This document shows, in pieces, positions 41,299 through 50,090 of a stretch of DNA of 64,000 bases. Source of the stretch: JBBECE01 sp040881985 (lineage in GTDB: Bacteria > Pseudomonadota > Alphaproteobacteria > Rhizobiales > Devosiaceae); the NCBI GenBank assembly GCA_040881985.1, contig JBBECE010000027.1, positions 1-64,000 on the forward strand. Reading direction: 5' to 3'. Position numbers and translations under genes: made by a program. The stretch's first letter is position 1; each line of letters begins with the position of its first letter. Below the pieces are notes generated by a model, which saw nothing but the letters and a program-made list of their open reading frames with translations, was not told the origin of the DNA and ran no database searches.

Positions 41299-41787
41299 TC
41301 AGAAGACGCCCCAGCGCCTGACCCGGCGCCGGTAGTCATCATAGACCGTGCCGAATTTGGCGCTGAGATAACGCTCTTCGCGTTTGACGATGAGGAAATG
41401 CAGGCTGAGCCACAGCAGGGGCGCGAGCAGCAGTCCCCATTCGAGTCCGATGGCGAGACTGAGGCCCGCCAGCAAAAGCACAAAGCCCGAATACATCGGG
41501 TTGCGGACGAAGCGGAACGGGCCGCTGTCGACGATCAGCTTTGCCGGCAGGCTCGGATTGACGTGGGTGCCCCTGCGGCTGAATTCGCGCGCTCCCCAAA
41601 ACGTCAGCCCGGCAGCTAGGGCGGTGAGGCCCACCCCGGCCCAGAACTGCCAGCCGAAAGGTGGATCGAGGAAACGGAGCGGGTCGAGCCATTCAAGCGC
41701 CACGGCGACGACCAATGCCAGCCCGAGCAGGACGGGCGGCGGCAGGGGCAGGCCGGGATTGTCGGCGTTGATTTCTTTCTCGCTCAT
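41299..41787 (-). CDS. Isoprenylcysteine methyltransferase-like membrane protein
   Basis: The start at 41787 (MSEKEINADN) follows a GGAG/GAGG region; an upstream in-frame extension is unsupported. The 162-residue protein has about four membrane helices and the family motif GPFRFVRNPMYSGFVLLLAG, ending LIVKREERYLSAKFGTVYDD. This is the ICMT/PEMT-type SAM methyltransferase family, common but largely uncharacterised in bacteria. Its likely role is methylation of a lipid or membrane substrate. The gene stands alone. Confidence 0.7.
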   Translation of the reverse strand: MSEKEINADNPGLPLPPPVLLGLALVVAVALEWLDPLRFLDPPFGWQFWAGVGLTALAAGLTFWGAREFSRRGTHVNPSLPAKLIVDSGPFRFVRNPMYSGFVLLLAGLSLAIGLEWGLLLAPLLWLSLHFLIVKREERYLSAKFGTVYDDYRRRVRRWGVF

Positions 41788-41990
41788 GGCGGCCTCGAAA
41801 AGCTCCGGTGCGGCCGCAAGGCGCGCCGCTTGGCCATTGAATAGTCCTTGTGGCCCCGGATACAATGGCTGCCGGAGAGCAGGCGGCCGCGAGCCTTGCC
41901 TTGGCTGGGGCTCCACGCAAATTGAGCGCTAATACGGCGATCAAGCCGGGCCGCGTATAAGGGCCCGGATCAGCCTGTTCAGGGGGACTA

Positions 41991-44471
41991 GTGAAACAAG
42001 GCGCCGTCACCGCGTCGAGCGGGGAAAGCCGGTACGCGGAAGTCAGCCTTGCCGGTATTTGGCGGCTGACCAGCCGGCGCCAGCAGGACACTTTCGAGAT
42101 TGCGCTCCCCGGCGACGTGCATTCGGCGCTGCTCAAGGCCGGCGCCATTCCCGATCCCTATTTCGCCGACAATGAAGCCAAAGTGGAGTGGGTGAGCCGC
42201 ACCCCCTGGGCACTGACGCGGGAATTCGACGCCGGCACGGACCTTGCCGGAAATTGGACCCTGACCCTCAGCGAAGTCGACTGCATCGCGTCGGTGTTCC
42301 TCAACGATATCGAGATCGGCAAGCTCGACAACCAGTTCATCCGCTACGATCTCGAGGTGACCGGCAAGCTCAGGGCCGGCGCCAACACGCTGAGGATCGA
42401 GTTCGAAGTCGCCCGTCAGGTCGCCGCCGAACGCGCCGCCGCTCATCCTTTCCCGATCCCCTACACCAAGAATGTCGAGAAGGCCCCGCACATCAATTTC
42501 ATCCGCAAGGTCGCCTGTCATGGCGGCTGGGACTGGAACATCTGCCTGATGCCGATCGGGGTCTATGGGCGAATGTCGCTGCGGCGCTCGCGGCTCGCCC
42601 GCCTCGACAGCGTCGAAGTGTTCCAGCATCACGCGCCCGACAAAGTCGAGCTCGAAATCCGCACCCGCGCCTTTGCGTTTGCCGCCGGCGAAATCACACT
42701 CGGCCATGAGCTTGACGGCAAGGGAGTGAACGGCGCGGCGCAGGTGGTGCCGGGCGAAAACGTCTTCACCCATCGCCTGACGATCGCCGACCCGAAACTG
42801 TGGTGGCCGGCGGGGCAGGGCGCCCAGCCGCTCTATGGGCTGGCCACGACCGTCGATGGCGAGACGACGCATCGCAAGATCGGGCTGCGGACGCTGAAGG
42901 TCGTGTGCGAGCCCGACGAGATCGGGGTCACCTTCAAGGTGCGGGTCAACGGCCGCGACATATTCATGAAGGGCGCCAACTGGATTCCAGCCGACGCGCT
43001 GCCCTCGCGCATCACCCCCGAGACCGTGCGCCCGCTCCTCGAGGCGACGGTCGCGGCCAACATGAACATGCTGCGCGTCTGGGGCGGCGGCCAGTACGAG
43101 CCGGATTATTTCTACGAAATGTGCGACGAACTCGGCATCCTCTTGTGGCACGATCTGATGTTCGCCTGCATGCCCTATCCATCCGACCGTTCTTTCCTCG
43201 CCAGCGTCAGGACCGAAATTACCCAGCAGGTGCGTCGCCTGTCGCATCATGCCTCGATCGCGCTCTGGTGCGGGGACAACGAGGTCATCGGCTCGCTGAC
43301 CTGGTATCCGGAGACCCGCGACAACCGCGACCGGCACCTCGCCAATTACGACCGGCTCAATTCGATGCTGCAGGAGATCTGCGAGACCGAGGACTCCGAT
43401 CGCCGGTTCTGGCCGTCATCGCCTTCGCTCGGCTATCTCGACTTCGCCGACGGCTGGCACATCGAAGGCCGGGGCGACATGCATTACTGGGACGTCTGGC
43501 ATTCGGCGAAGTCGTTCGAGGCCTATCGCACCATCCATCCACGCTTCGCGTCAGAATTCGGCTTCCAGTCGTTCCCGTCGATGAAGACGATCGAGACGTT
43601 TACCGACGCCAAGGACCGCAATCCGTCTTCCCCGGTGATGGAAGTGCATCAGCGCAACGACGGCGGCAACGCCCGGATTCTCGAAACCATGTGCCGGTAT
43701 TTCCGCTTTCCGAAAGGTTTTGAGGAAATCGTGTTTTTGAGTCAGGTCCAGCAGGGCCTGGCGATGAAGACCGCCATCGAATATTGGCGCTCGACCAAGC
43801 CGCGCTGCATGGGCACGCTCTATTGGCAGTTGGGCGACACCTGGCCGGTGGCGTCGTGGGCGAGCCTCGAATATGGCGGCAACTGGAAACTGCTGCACTA
43901 TCTCGCCCGCCGCTTTTTCGCCCCGGTCAATGTGGTGGCGGTCCCCGACGCCACGACCGGCGAAATCGCGCTGGTCGCGATCAACGACGGGGCGGCGGCG
44001 GTCGAAATCACGGTCGCGGCCAAGGCGGTGAAGACCGACGGCCGCCAGCGCCCGCTCGGCGAGGCGAGCGGCGAAATCGGCCTAGACGCGGCGAAATCTG
44101 TGCTGACGCTCGCCGAAGCCACGCTCGACAAGGACGAATTCCTGATCTTTTCCTGGGCCGGGGCCGAGGGCAGCCCGCTCGGGGACAATGATTTCTTCCC
44201 CGCGCCCTACAAGGCCTATGAGATCGAGCAGGCCAAAGTGGAGGCGCGCTGGGCGGTCGAGGGCGGCGAGACGGTGCTTTACCTCTCCGCCGACAAGCCG
44301 GCCTTCTTCGTCTCGGCCGAAGTCGAGGCGCCGGGCACTTTTTCCGACAATTGTTTGACGGTTCTGCCGGGGGCCGCCCGGCGGCTGGTTTTCCGGCCGA
44401 CAGGCAAGGCGGATCGCGCCGCCCTTGCAAAGTCGCTCAAGGTGCGGCATTTGCGCGAGACATTCGACTAG
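41991..44471 (+). CDS. Beta-mannosidase, glycoside hydrolase family 2
   Basis: The 826-residue enzyme has the GH2 layout. An N-terminal jelly-roll is marked by LAGIWRLTSRRQQDTFEIAL and ALLKAGAIPDPYFADNEAKV. Immunoglobulin-like domains follow, then a TIM barrel with RVWGGGQYEPDYFYEMCDEL. Catalytic acid/base Glu lies in LWCGDNEVIGS and the nucleophile Glu in FASEFGFQSFPS. The overall pattern is that of beta-mannosidases. No signal peptide is seen, so it acts in the cytoplasm. It starts at GTG 41991 and begins the plus-strand pair with the isomerase-like gene. Confidence 0.88.
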   Translation: MKQGAVTASSGESRYAEVSLAGIWRLTSRRQQDTFEIALPGDVHSALLKAGAIPDPYFADNEAKVEWVSRTPWALTREFDAGTDLAGNWTLTLSEVDCIASVFLNDIEIGKLDNQFIRYDLEVTGKLRAGANTLRIEFEVARQVAAERAAAHPFPIPYTKNVEKAPHINFIRKVACHGGWDWNICLMPIGVYGRMSLRRSRLARLDSVEVFQHHAPDKVELEIRTRAFAFAAGEITLGHELDGKGVNGAAQVVPGENVFTHRLTIADPKLWWPAGQGAQPLYGLATTVDGETTHRKIGLRTLKVVCEPDEIGVTFKVRVNGRDIFMKGANWIPADALPSRITPETVRPLLEATVAANMNMLRVWGGGQYEPDYFYEMCDELGILLWHDLMFACMPYPSDRSFLASVRTEITQQVRRLSHHASIALWCGDNEVIGSLTWYPETRDNRDRHLANYDRLNSMLQEICETEDSDRRFWPSSPSLGYLDFADGWHIEGRGDMHYWDVWHSAKSFEAYRTIHPRFASEFGFQSFPSMKTIETFTDAKDRNPSSPVMEVHQRNDGGNARILETMCRYFRFPKGFEEIVFLSQVQQGLAMKTAIEYWRSTKPRCMGTLYWQLGDTWPVASWASLEYGGNWKLLHYLARRFFAPVNVVAVPDATTGEIALVAINDGAAAVEITVAAKAVKTDGRQRPLGEASGEIGLDAAKSVLTLAEATLDKDEFLIFSWAGAEGSPLGDNDFFPAPYKAYEIEQAKVEARWAVEGGETVLYLSADKPAFFVSAEVEAPGTFSDNCLTVLPGAARRLVFRPTGKADRAALAKSLKVRHLRETFD

Positions 44472-44491
44472 GCGAAAGGCCACGATCCGAA

Positions 44492-45181
44492 ATGAAACGC
44501 TCCACCGTCAACGAGATCATCCTTCGCGCCGAGGAGTTCATCACCTCCTTCGGCTATATCCTTCCGCCCTTCGCCTACTGGTCGCCCGACGACATGAAGA
44601 AACGGCGCGTCGAGATCGCGGGGGTGGTCGATGCAAGGCTCGGTTGGGACATTACCGACTACGGGCAGGGACGCTTTTCGGAGATCGGGCTGACGCTGTT
44701 CACCGTCCGCAATGGAAGGGCCGCCGACCTCGCCTTGGGCCGGGGGATGCTCTATGCCGAAAAGATCATGATTTCGCTCAGGGACCAGGTCGCCCCGATG
44801 CATCGGCACGTGATCAAAGCCGAGGACATCATCAATCGCGGCGGCGGCAAGCTGGCGATCGAGCTTTACACATCGGCCCCCGACGGCACGATCGATGCGA
44901 AAGCCGAGATCAGCGTGCCGACCGACGGGATCGTCCGCAAGCTCAAGGCGGGCGGAGTGCTGGCGCTCGATCCGGGCGAATCGGTGACGCTCTTGCCCGG
45001 CGTCTGGCACGCTTTTTGGGGCGAGGGGGACGATGTGCTGATCGGGGAGGTCTCGACCGTCAACGACGACCTCAAGGACAATATCTTCCGCGACAATGTC
45101 GGCCGCTTCTCGGAAATCGAGGAAGACGAGAAGCCCGTCCATTTGCTCGTCGCCGATTACGACGGGTGGCTCGCGGTCTGA
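44492..45181 (+). CDS. D-lyxose/D-mannose isomerase-like cupin protein
   Basis: The ATG at 44492 gives 229 residues of the DUF1498/D-lyxose isomerase family. ILPPFAYWSPDDMKK near the start is followed by the metal-binding PMHRHVIKAEDIINRGGG and the LLPGVWHAFWGEGDD segment. These supply the His and Glu ligands of a cupin fold. Members interconvert D-lyxose/D-xylulose or D-mannose/D-fructose. Next to a beta-mannosidase, mannose to fructose conversion is the natural guess. Position supports this but the substrate is unproven. Confidence 0.8.
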   Translation: MKRSTVNEIILRAEEFITSFGYILPPFAYWSPDDMKKRRVEIAGVVDARLGWDITDYGQGRFSEIGLTLFTVRNGRAADLALGRGMLYAEKIMISLRDQVAPMHRHVIKAEDIINRGGGKLAIELYTSAPDGTIDAKAEISVPTDGIVRKLKAGGVLALDPGESVTLLPGVWHAFWGEGDDVLIGEVSTVNDDLKDNIFRDNVGRFSEIEEDEKPVHLLVADYDGWLAV

Positions 45182-45194
45182 GGCGCGGCGGCCC

Positions 45195-46730
45195 CTACAT
45201 CACCGCGCCGACCTGCCAGGGGACGAATTCGGCATCGCCATAGCCGAGCTTTTCGGATTTTGTCTTCTCGCCCGAGGCGACGCGCAGGATCGTCGCGAAG
45301 ATTTCGCTTCCCTTGTCCTTCAGGCTCACCCCTTCGAGCACCTCCCCGCAATTGATGTCCATGTCCTCGGTCATCTTTTCGTAGAGCACGGTCGAGGTCG
45401 CGAGCTTGATGGAGGGCACCGGCTTGTTGCCGTAGGCCGAGCCGCGCCCAGTGGTGAAGCAAAGAATGTTCGCCCCGCCCGCGACCTGACCGGTCGCCGA
45501 GACCGGGTCGTAGCCGGGCGTGTCCATAAAAACGAAGCCATGCTGGGTGACCGGCTCGGCATATTCATAGACTTGCATCAGCGGTGCCTGTCCGCCCTTG
45601 GCGACAGCACCGAGCGATTTTTCGAGAATGGTCGTCAGTCCGCCGAGCTTGTTGCCGGGGGCGGGGTTGTTGTTCATCTCGCTGCCGAACTTGGCCGTAT
45701 AGTCGTCCCACCAGGCGAGGCGGTCCTTCAGCTTCTGCCCGACCTCGTCGGTCGCGGCGCGGGCGAGCAGCAAATGCTCGGCCCCGTAAATCTCCGGCGT
45801 CTCGGCGAGAATCGAGGTGCCGCCGTGCCGGACCAGCATGTCGGAGGCGACGCCGAGCGCCGGGTTGGCGGTGATCCCCGAATAGCCGTCCGAGCCGCCG
45901 CATTGCAGCGCCAGTACGAGGTCGGCGGCCGGCAGCGTTTCGCGCCGCGCCGCATTGACGGAAGGCAGCATCTCGGCGATCCGGCGCACACCTTCGGCGA
46001 CCGCCGCACGGGTGCCGCCGGAATCCTGGATCGTGTGGGTGCGGAAGGTCGGGCCTTCCTCGACATGATAGGTCTTCTTGAATTGGCCGATCTGGAAGGA
46101 CTCGCAGCCGAGCCCGACCATCAGCACGCCGCCGAGATTGGGATTGGCGGCATAGCCCCACTGGGTGCGGCTGAGCAGGCGAAAACCCTCGCCGGCCGAA
46201 TCCATCGCACAGCCGCTGCCGTGGACAAAAGCGACAACGCCGTCGACGTTGGGATAGGCGTCGAGCATGCCCGACTGCTCGACTTCGCGGGCGATGAACC
46301 GCGCCACCGAGGCCGAGCAGTTCACGCTGGTCTGGATGCCGACATAGTTGCGGGTGCCAGCGCGGCCGGTGGCGCGGCGAAAACCCTGGAATGTCGCGCG
46401 CTGGTTTTCCGGCAGTAGCGCAAACGAGTCGAAATCGGGTTTGCGCTCGACGACATGCTCGCTCGGGGTCATGGCGGTGTTGTGCTCATGCACCCATTTG
46501 CCGCGCGCGATCGGCACGCTGGCGATGCCGATGACCTGGCCGAATTTGAGGATCGGCTCGCCAGCCGCGATGTCGCGCGAGGCGACCTTGTGGCCGCGCG
46601 GGATGCGGTCGATCGTCACCACGCCTTCGGCGAGCTTGACCGCGTCGCCCGACCGGTCGATGCAGACGAGCACGTTGTCGGACGGGTGGAGCCGCAGGGT
46701 GCGGGGAGGGGCGGCGAGAGTCTCGGACAT
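45195..46730 (-). CDS. uxaA: Altronate dehydratase, UxaA family
   Basis: The 511-residue protein has an N-terminal SAF-like domain (LHPSDNVLVCIDRSGDAVKL, IPRGHKVASRDIAAGEPILK) and the large dehydratase domain. The latter contains VGIQTSVNCSASVARFIARE, VHGSGCAMDS, LQCGGSDGYSGITANPALG and NILCFTTGRGSAYGNKPVPS. The cysteines probably bind an iron-containing site. It makes 2-keto-3-deoxygluconate from D-altronate. It is followed by eda and kdgK in the opposite direction to uxaC. The gene order in transcription is kdgK-eda-uxaA. Confidence 0.92.
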   Translation of the reverse strand: MSETLAAPPRTLRLHPSDNVLVCIDRSGDAVKLAEGVVTIDRIPRGHKVASRDIAAGEPILKFGQVIGIASVPIARGKWVHEHNTAMTPSEHVVERKPDFDSFALLPENQRATFQGFRRATGRAGTRNYVGIQTSVNCSASVARFIAREVEQSGMLDAYPNVDGVVAFVHGSGCAMDSAGEGFRLLSRTQWGYAANPNLGGVLMVGLGCESFQIGQFKKTYHVEEGPTFRTHTIQDSGGTRAAVAEGVRRIAEMLPSVNAARRETLPAADLVLALQCGGSDGYSGITANPALGVASDMLVRHGGTSILAETPEIYGAEHLLLARAATDEVGQKLKDRLAWWDDYTAKFGSEMNNNPAPGNKLGGLTTILEKSLGAVAKGGQAPLMQVYEYAEPVTQHGFVFMDTPGYDPVSATGQVAGGANILCFTTGRGSAYGNKPVPSIKLATSTVLYEKMTEDMDINCGEVLEGVSLKDKGSEIFATILRVASGEKTKSEKLGYGDAEFVPWQVGAVM

Positions 46731-46749
46731 CTTGCTTCCTTGGGGCGCT

Positions 46750-47379
46750 TCACGCCACCTTGGCCACGGCTTGCTTGGCCTGTTTGGTAATCGTCACCCA
46801 ATCTTTCTCTTCGATCTGCTTGGAGGTGGCGAGCCAAGACCCGCCAACCGAAAACACGATATCGAGAGACAGATAGTCATTCATGTTGTCGAGGCCAACG
46901 CCTCCCGTCGGGCAAAACCTGATCCCCTGGGCGGCATAGGGACCCGACATAGCCTTGAGAAAGGCGACCCCGCCCACCAATTCCGCCGGAAAAAACTTCA
47001 GCAGCTTGCAGCCGAGCGACAATCCCTGTTCGATCTCCGAGGGCGTCATCACGCCGGGGACGAACAGCTTCCCCGCCTTCTGGACGGCCTTGACCGTCTC
47101 GGGGTTGAGGCCGGGGGCGAGCCCGAAACTCACCCCTGCATCGATAGCGCGCCTGGCCTGATCTTGCGTCACCACCGTGCCGGCGCCCAGGAGCATGTCC
47201 GGGAAACTTTTGGCGATTTTGGCGATCGCGTCGGCGGCCGCCGCGGTACGAAACGTCACCTCGATCACGTCGATGCCACCCTTCAGGAGCGCCTCGGCCA
47301 GCGGCTCGGCGTCCCCGGCGTCGTTGATGACGATCACCGGAATGATGGCACGCCTGGCGAGTTCGACTTCTATTTGCAC
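46750..47379 (-). CDS. eda: KDPG aldolase (2-keto-3-deoxy-6-phosphogluconate aldolase)
   Basis: The 209-residue enzyme has the short Eda layout: DVIEVTFRTAAAADAIA with catalytic Glu, LLGAGTVVTQDQARRAIDAG, FLPGVMT-like VPGVMTPSEIEQGL, and KFFPAELVGG with the Schiff-base lysine. It splits KDPG into pyruvate and glyceraldehyde 3-phosphate, finishing the uronate route. It lies between kdgK and uxaA. Confidence 0.93.
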   Translation of the reverse strand: MQIEVELARRAIIPVIVINDAGDAEPLAEALLKGGIDVIEVTFRTAAAADAIAKIAKSFPDMLLGAGTVVTQDQARRAIDAGVSFGLAPGLNPETVKAVQKAGKLFVPGVMTPSEIEQGLSLGCKLLKFFPAELVGGVAFLKAMSGPYAAQGIRFCPTGGVGLDNMNDYLSLDIVFSVGGSWLATSKQIEEKDWVTITKQAKQAVAKVA

Positions 47380-47402
47380 TTTTGGGTCCCGAACCTCTGT
47401 TG

Positions 47403-48503
47403 TTATCGGTCGACGCGGGCGGAGCCCCCGCCGACGAGTTTTTCGACTTCCTCAAGGCTCGCCATCGTCGTGTCGCCCGGCGTCGTCATCGCCAGCGCGC
47501 CGTGGGCGGCGCCATACTCGACGGCTTTCTGCGGGTCGCCGAACTTCATCATCCCATAGATGAAGCCCGAGGCAAAACTGTCGCCGCCGCCGATCCGGTC
47601 CATGATTTCGAGATTCTCGCGATGGGTGGCGCTGTAGAACCTGCCACCCGCCCAGGCGATGGCGCCCCAATCGTTGATCGTCGCGGATTTGACCGACCGG
47701 AGCGTTGTCGCGGTGGCCTTGAAATTCGGATAATCGGCGGTCGCGCGGCCGATCATCTTCCGAAACTTGTCGGCGTCGAGCCCGGTCAGCGACTTGTCGG
47801 CGCCCTCGATTTCATAGCCGAGGCAGGCAGTGAAATCCTCCTCGTTGCCGATCATCACGTCGACATACTTGGCGAGCTCGCGATTGACCCCGCGGCAACG
47901 CTCGATCCCGCCGAAGCCCCTCCAGAGTGACGGCCGGTAGTTGAGATCGTAGGAGACCACGGTGCCGTGCTTCCTGGCGGCTTTCGCCGCCTCGATCACC
48001 AGCGCCCCGGTCGTCTCCGAGAGCGCCGCGAAAATCCCGCCGGTATGGAACCAGCGGACGCCCATTTCGCCAAAAATGCTTTCCCAATCGAAATCGCCCG
48101 GCTTGAGCTGCATCGCCGCGGTATTGCCGCGATCCGAGCAGCCGACCGCGCCTCGCACGCCGAAGCCGCGTTCGGTGAAATTAAGCCCGTTGCGGACCGT
48201 CCGTCCGATCCCGTCATAGGGCACCCATTTGATCAGCGAGGAGTCGACCCCGCCCTGCAGCACCAGATCCTCGAGCAGCAGACCGATGTCGTTCCTGGCG
48301 AAGGCGGTCGCCACCGCAGCGCGCATCCCGAAAGCGCGGCGCAGTCCGCGCGCCACATTGTATTCGCCGCCGCCCTCCCAGACCCGGAAGTGCCTGGCGG
48401 TGCGAATGCGGCCCTCGCCGGGATCGAGCCGCAGCATGATCTCGCCGAGCGAGAGAATATCGTAGCGGCACTTCTCCGCCGGGCGGAGGTCGAGGATGCT
48501 CAC
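47403..48503 (-). CDS. kdgK: 2-keto-3-deoxygluconate kinase, PfkB family
   Basis: The GTG at 48503, with GAGGGA upstream, starts a 366-residue sugar kinase; the open frame extends to 49034 but that part overlaps uxaC and has no homology. Early LSLGEIMLRLDPGEG is followed by GGEYNVARGLRRAFG. The catalytic DRIGGGDSFASGF motif near residue 300 has the PfkB base aspartate. It phosphorylates KDG to KDPG, feeding the adjacent eda. It diverges from uxaC with about 180 bp between. Confidence 0.88.
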   Translation of the reverse strand: MSILDLRPAEKCRYDILSLGEIMLRLDPGEGRIRTARHFRVWEGGGEYNVARGLRRAFGMRAAVATAFARNDIGLLLEDLVLQGGVDSSLIKWVPYDGIGRTVRNGLNFTERGFGVRGAVGCSDRGNTAAMQLKPGDFDWESIFGEMGVRWFHTGGIFAALSETTGALVIEAAKAARKHGTVVSYDLNYRPSLWRGFGGIERCRGVNRELAKYVDVMIGNEEDFTACLGYEIEGADKSLTGLDADKFRKMIGRATADYPNFKATATTLRSVKSATINDWGAIAWAGGRFYSATHRENLEIMDRIGGGDSFASGFIYGMMKFGDPQKAVEYGAAHGALAMTTPGDTTMASLEEVEKLVGGGSARVDR

Positions 48504-48686
48504 GATCTGCGATCCCTCGCGGCGCCGGCGGCGTCGGGCTTGCTTTTGCGACTCAAACTCGGGTTTCCTGTACGGGTTACGGGGCGTCGGGCGGGCGGCT
48601 GGGCAGAGCGCGCCGGCCGCGACGGTTTTAGGCCGGTCGGGACCGCCGGGGCAAGGGGCCGGACGCGTGTTTGAGGGGAGGCGGGC

Positions 48687-50090
48687 ATGTTGAACCATCC
48701 GGACCGGCTTTTCCCCGCCGATCCAATCGTTCGGGGTATCGCCCGGGCTCTGTATGACGGCGTCAAGGGTCTGCCGCTGGTCAGCCCGCACGGCCACACC
48801 GATCCGGCCTGGTTTGCGCTGAATGAAAAGTTCCCCGACCCGGCGCGGCTGCTGATTGTCCCCGACCATTATGTGTTCCGGATGCTGTTCTCGCAGGGCA
48901 TCCCGCTCGAACTCCTCGGCGTGCCGGCGCGCGTCGGCAACCCGATCGAGGACGACGGGCGGAAAATCTGGCGCCTCTTCGGCGAGAACTACCACCTGTT
49001 TCGCGGCACCCCGACTCGGCTCTGGCTCGACCACACTTTCGAAAATCTTTTTGGCCTGACGGAACCCCTGTCAGGCGAGAATGCCGACATCGCCTATGAC
49101 CGGATCGCCGACTGTCTCAGCCGCGACGATTTCCGGCCGCGGGCGCTGTTCGAGCGGTTCAATCTCGAATTGATCGCCACGACCGAAAGCCCGCTCGACA
49201 CGCTCGACCATCACCGCGCGATTCGCCAATCGGGGTGGCGCGGCCGCGTCATTACCGCCTACCGCCCCGACAATGTCGTCGACCCGGATTTCGAGGGTTT
49301 CGATTTACATCTCGACGTCTTTGGCGACTTGACCGGGTGCGACACCGAGAACTGGGGTGGCTATCTCGACGCGCATCGCCAGCGCCGCGCTTTTTTCAAG
49401 TCGATGGGCGCGACATCGACCGACCACGGCCATCCGACGGCGGAAACGGCCAATCTCCCGAAGGCCGCCGCCGAAAAGCTTTTCAACAAGGTTCGCGCCC
49501 GCAAGGCCGACAAAGCGGACAAGGCGCTGTTTCGCGCCCAGATGCTGACCGAAATGGCGAAGATGAGCGTCGAGGACGCTTTGGTGATGCAAATCCACCC
49601 CGGCGCGTGGCGCAACCATTCGGAGGCGATGTTTCGCCGCTTCGGCCGCGACAAGGGCTTCGACATTCCGACCCGCACCGACTACGTCGGGGCGCTGAAG
49701 CCGCTGCTCGACGCGGTCGGGCTTGAGCCGGGGTTGCGGATCATACTCTTCACCCTCGACGAGACGAGCTATTCGCGGGAACTGGCGCCGCTCGCCGGCA
49801 TTTATCCCTGCCTCAGACTTGGCCCGCCCTGGTGGTTTCTCGATTCGCCGGAGGGGATGATGCGCTTCCGCGAACTGGCGACGGAGACGGCCGGCTTCTA
49901 CAATACGGTCGGCTTCAACGACGACACCCGCGCTTTTCCGTCCATCCCGGCCCGCCACGATGTCGCGCGAAGGGTCGACTGCGGGTTCCTCGCAAAACTT
50001 GTCGCCGAGCATCGCCTGCGCGAGGACGAGGCGCATGAATTGGCCCGCGATCTCGCCTACCGGCTGGCCAAAGAGGCCTACAAGTTGTGA
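48687..50090 (+). CDS. uxaC: Glucuronate/uronate isomerase
   Basis: The 467-residue protein matches UxaC: LVSPHGHTDPAWFALNEKFP with metal-binding histidines, NYHLFRGTPTRLWLDHTFEN, and ATTESPLDTLDHH. It isomerises D-glucuronate to fructuronate and D-galacturonate to tagaturonate. The ATG at 48687 is preceded by GGGGAGG. Its end overlaps the reductase start by 4 bp. The length is normal. Confidence 0.94.
   Translation: MLNHPDRLFPADPIVRGIARALYDGVKGLPLVSPHGHTDPAWFALNEKFPDPARLLIVPDHYVFRMLFSQGIPLELLGVPARVGNPIEDDGRKIWRLFGENYHLFRGTPTRLWLDHTFENLFGLTEPLSGENADIAYDRIADCLSRDDFRPRALFERFNLELIATTESPLDTLDHHRAIRQSGWRGRVITAYRPDNVVDPDFEGFDLHLDVFGDLTGCDTENWGGYLDAHRQRRAFFKSMGATSTDHGHPTAETANLPKAAAEKLFNKVRARKADKADKALFRAQMLTEMAKMSVEDALVMQIHPGAWRNHSEAMFRRFGRDKGFDIPTRTDYVGALKPLLDAVGLEPGLRIILFTLDETSYSRELAPLAGIYPCLRLGPPWWFLDSPEGMMRFRELATETAGFYNTVGFNDDTRAFPSIPARHDVARRVDCGFLAKLVAEHRLREDEAHELARDLAYRLAKEAYKL

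Noticed and set aside
47403..49034. 543-residue version of the KDG kinase
   Set aside because: The extra N-terminus is antisense to uxaC and contains no kinase features; the GTG at 48503 with a ribosome binding site fits the family length.
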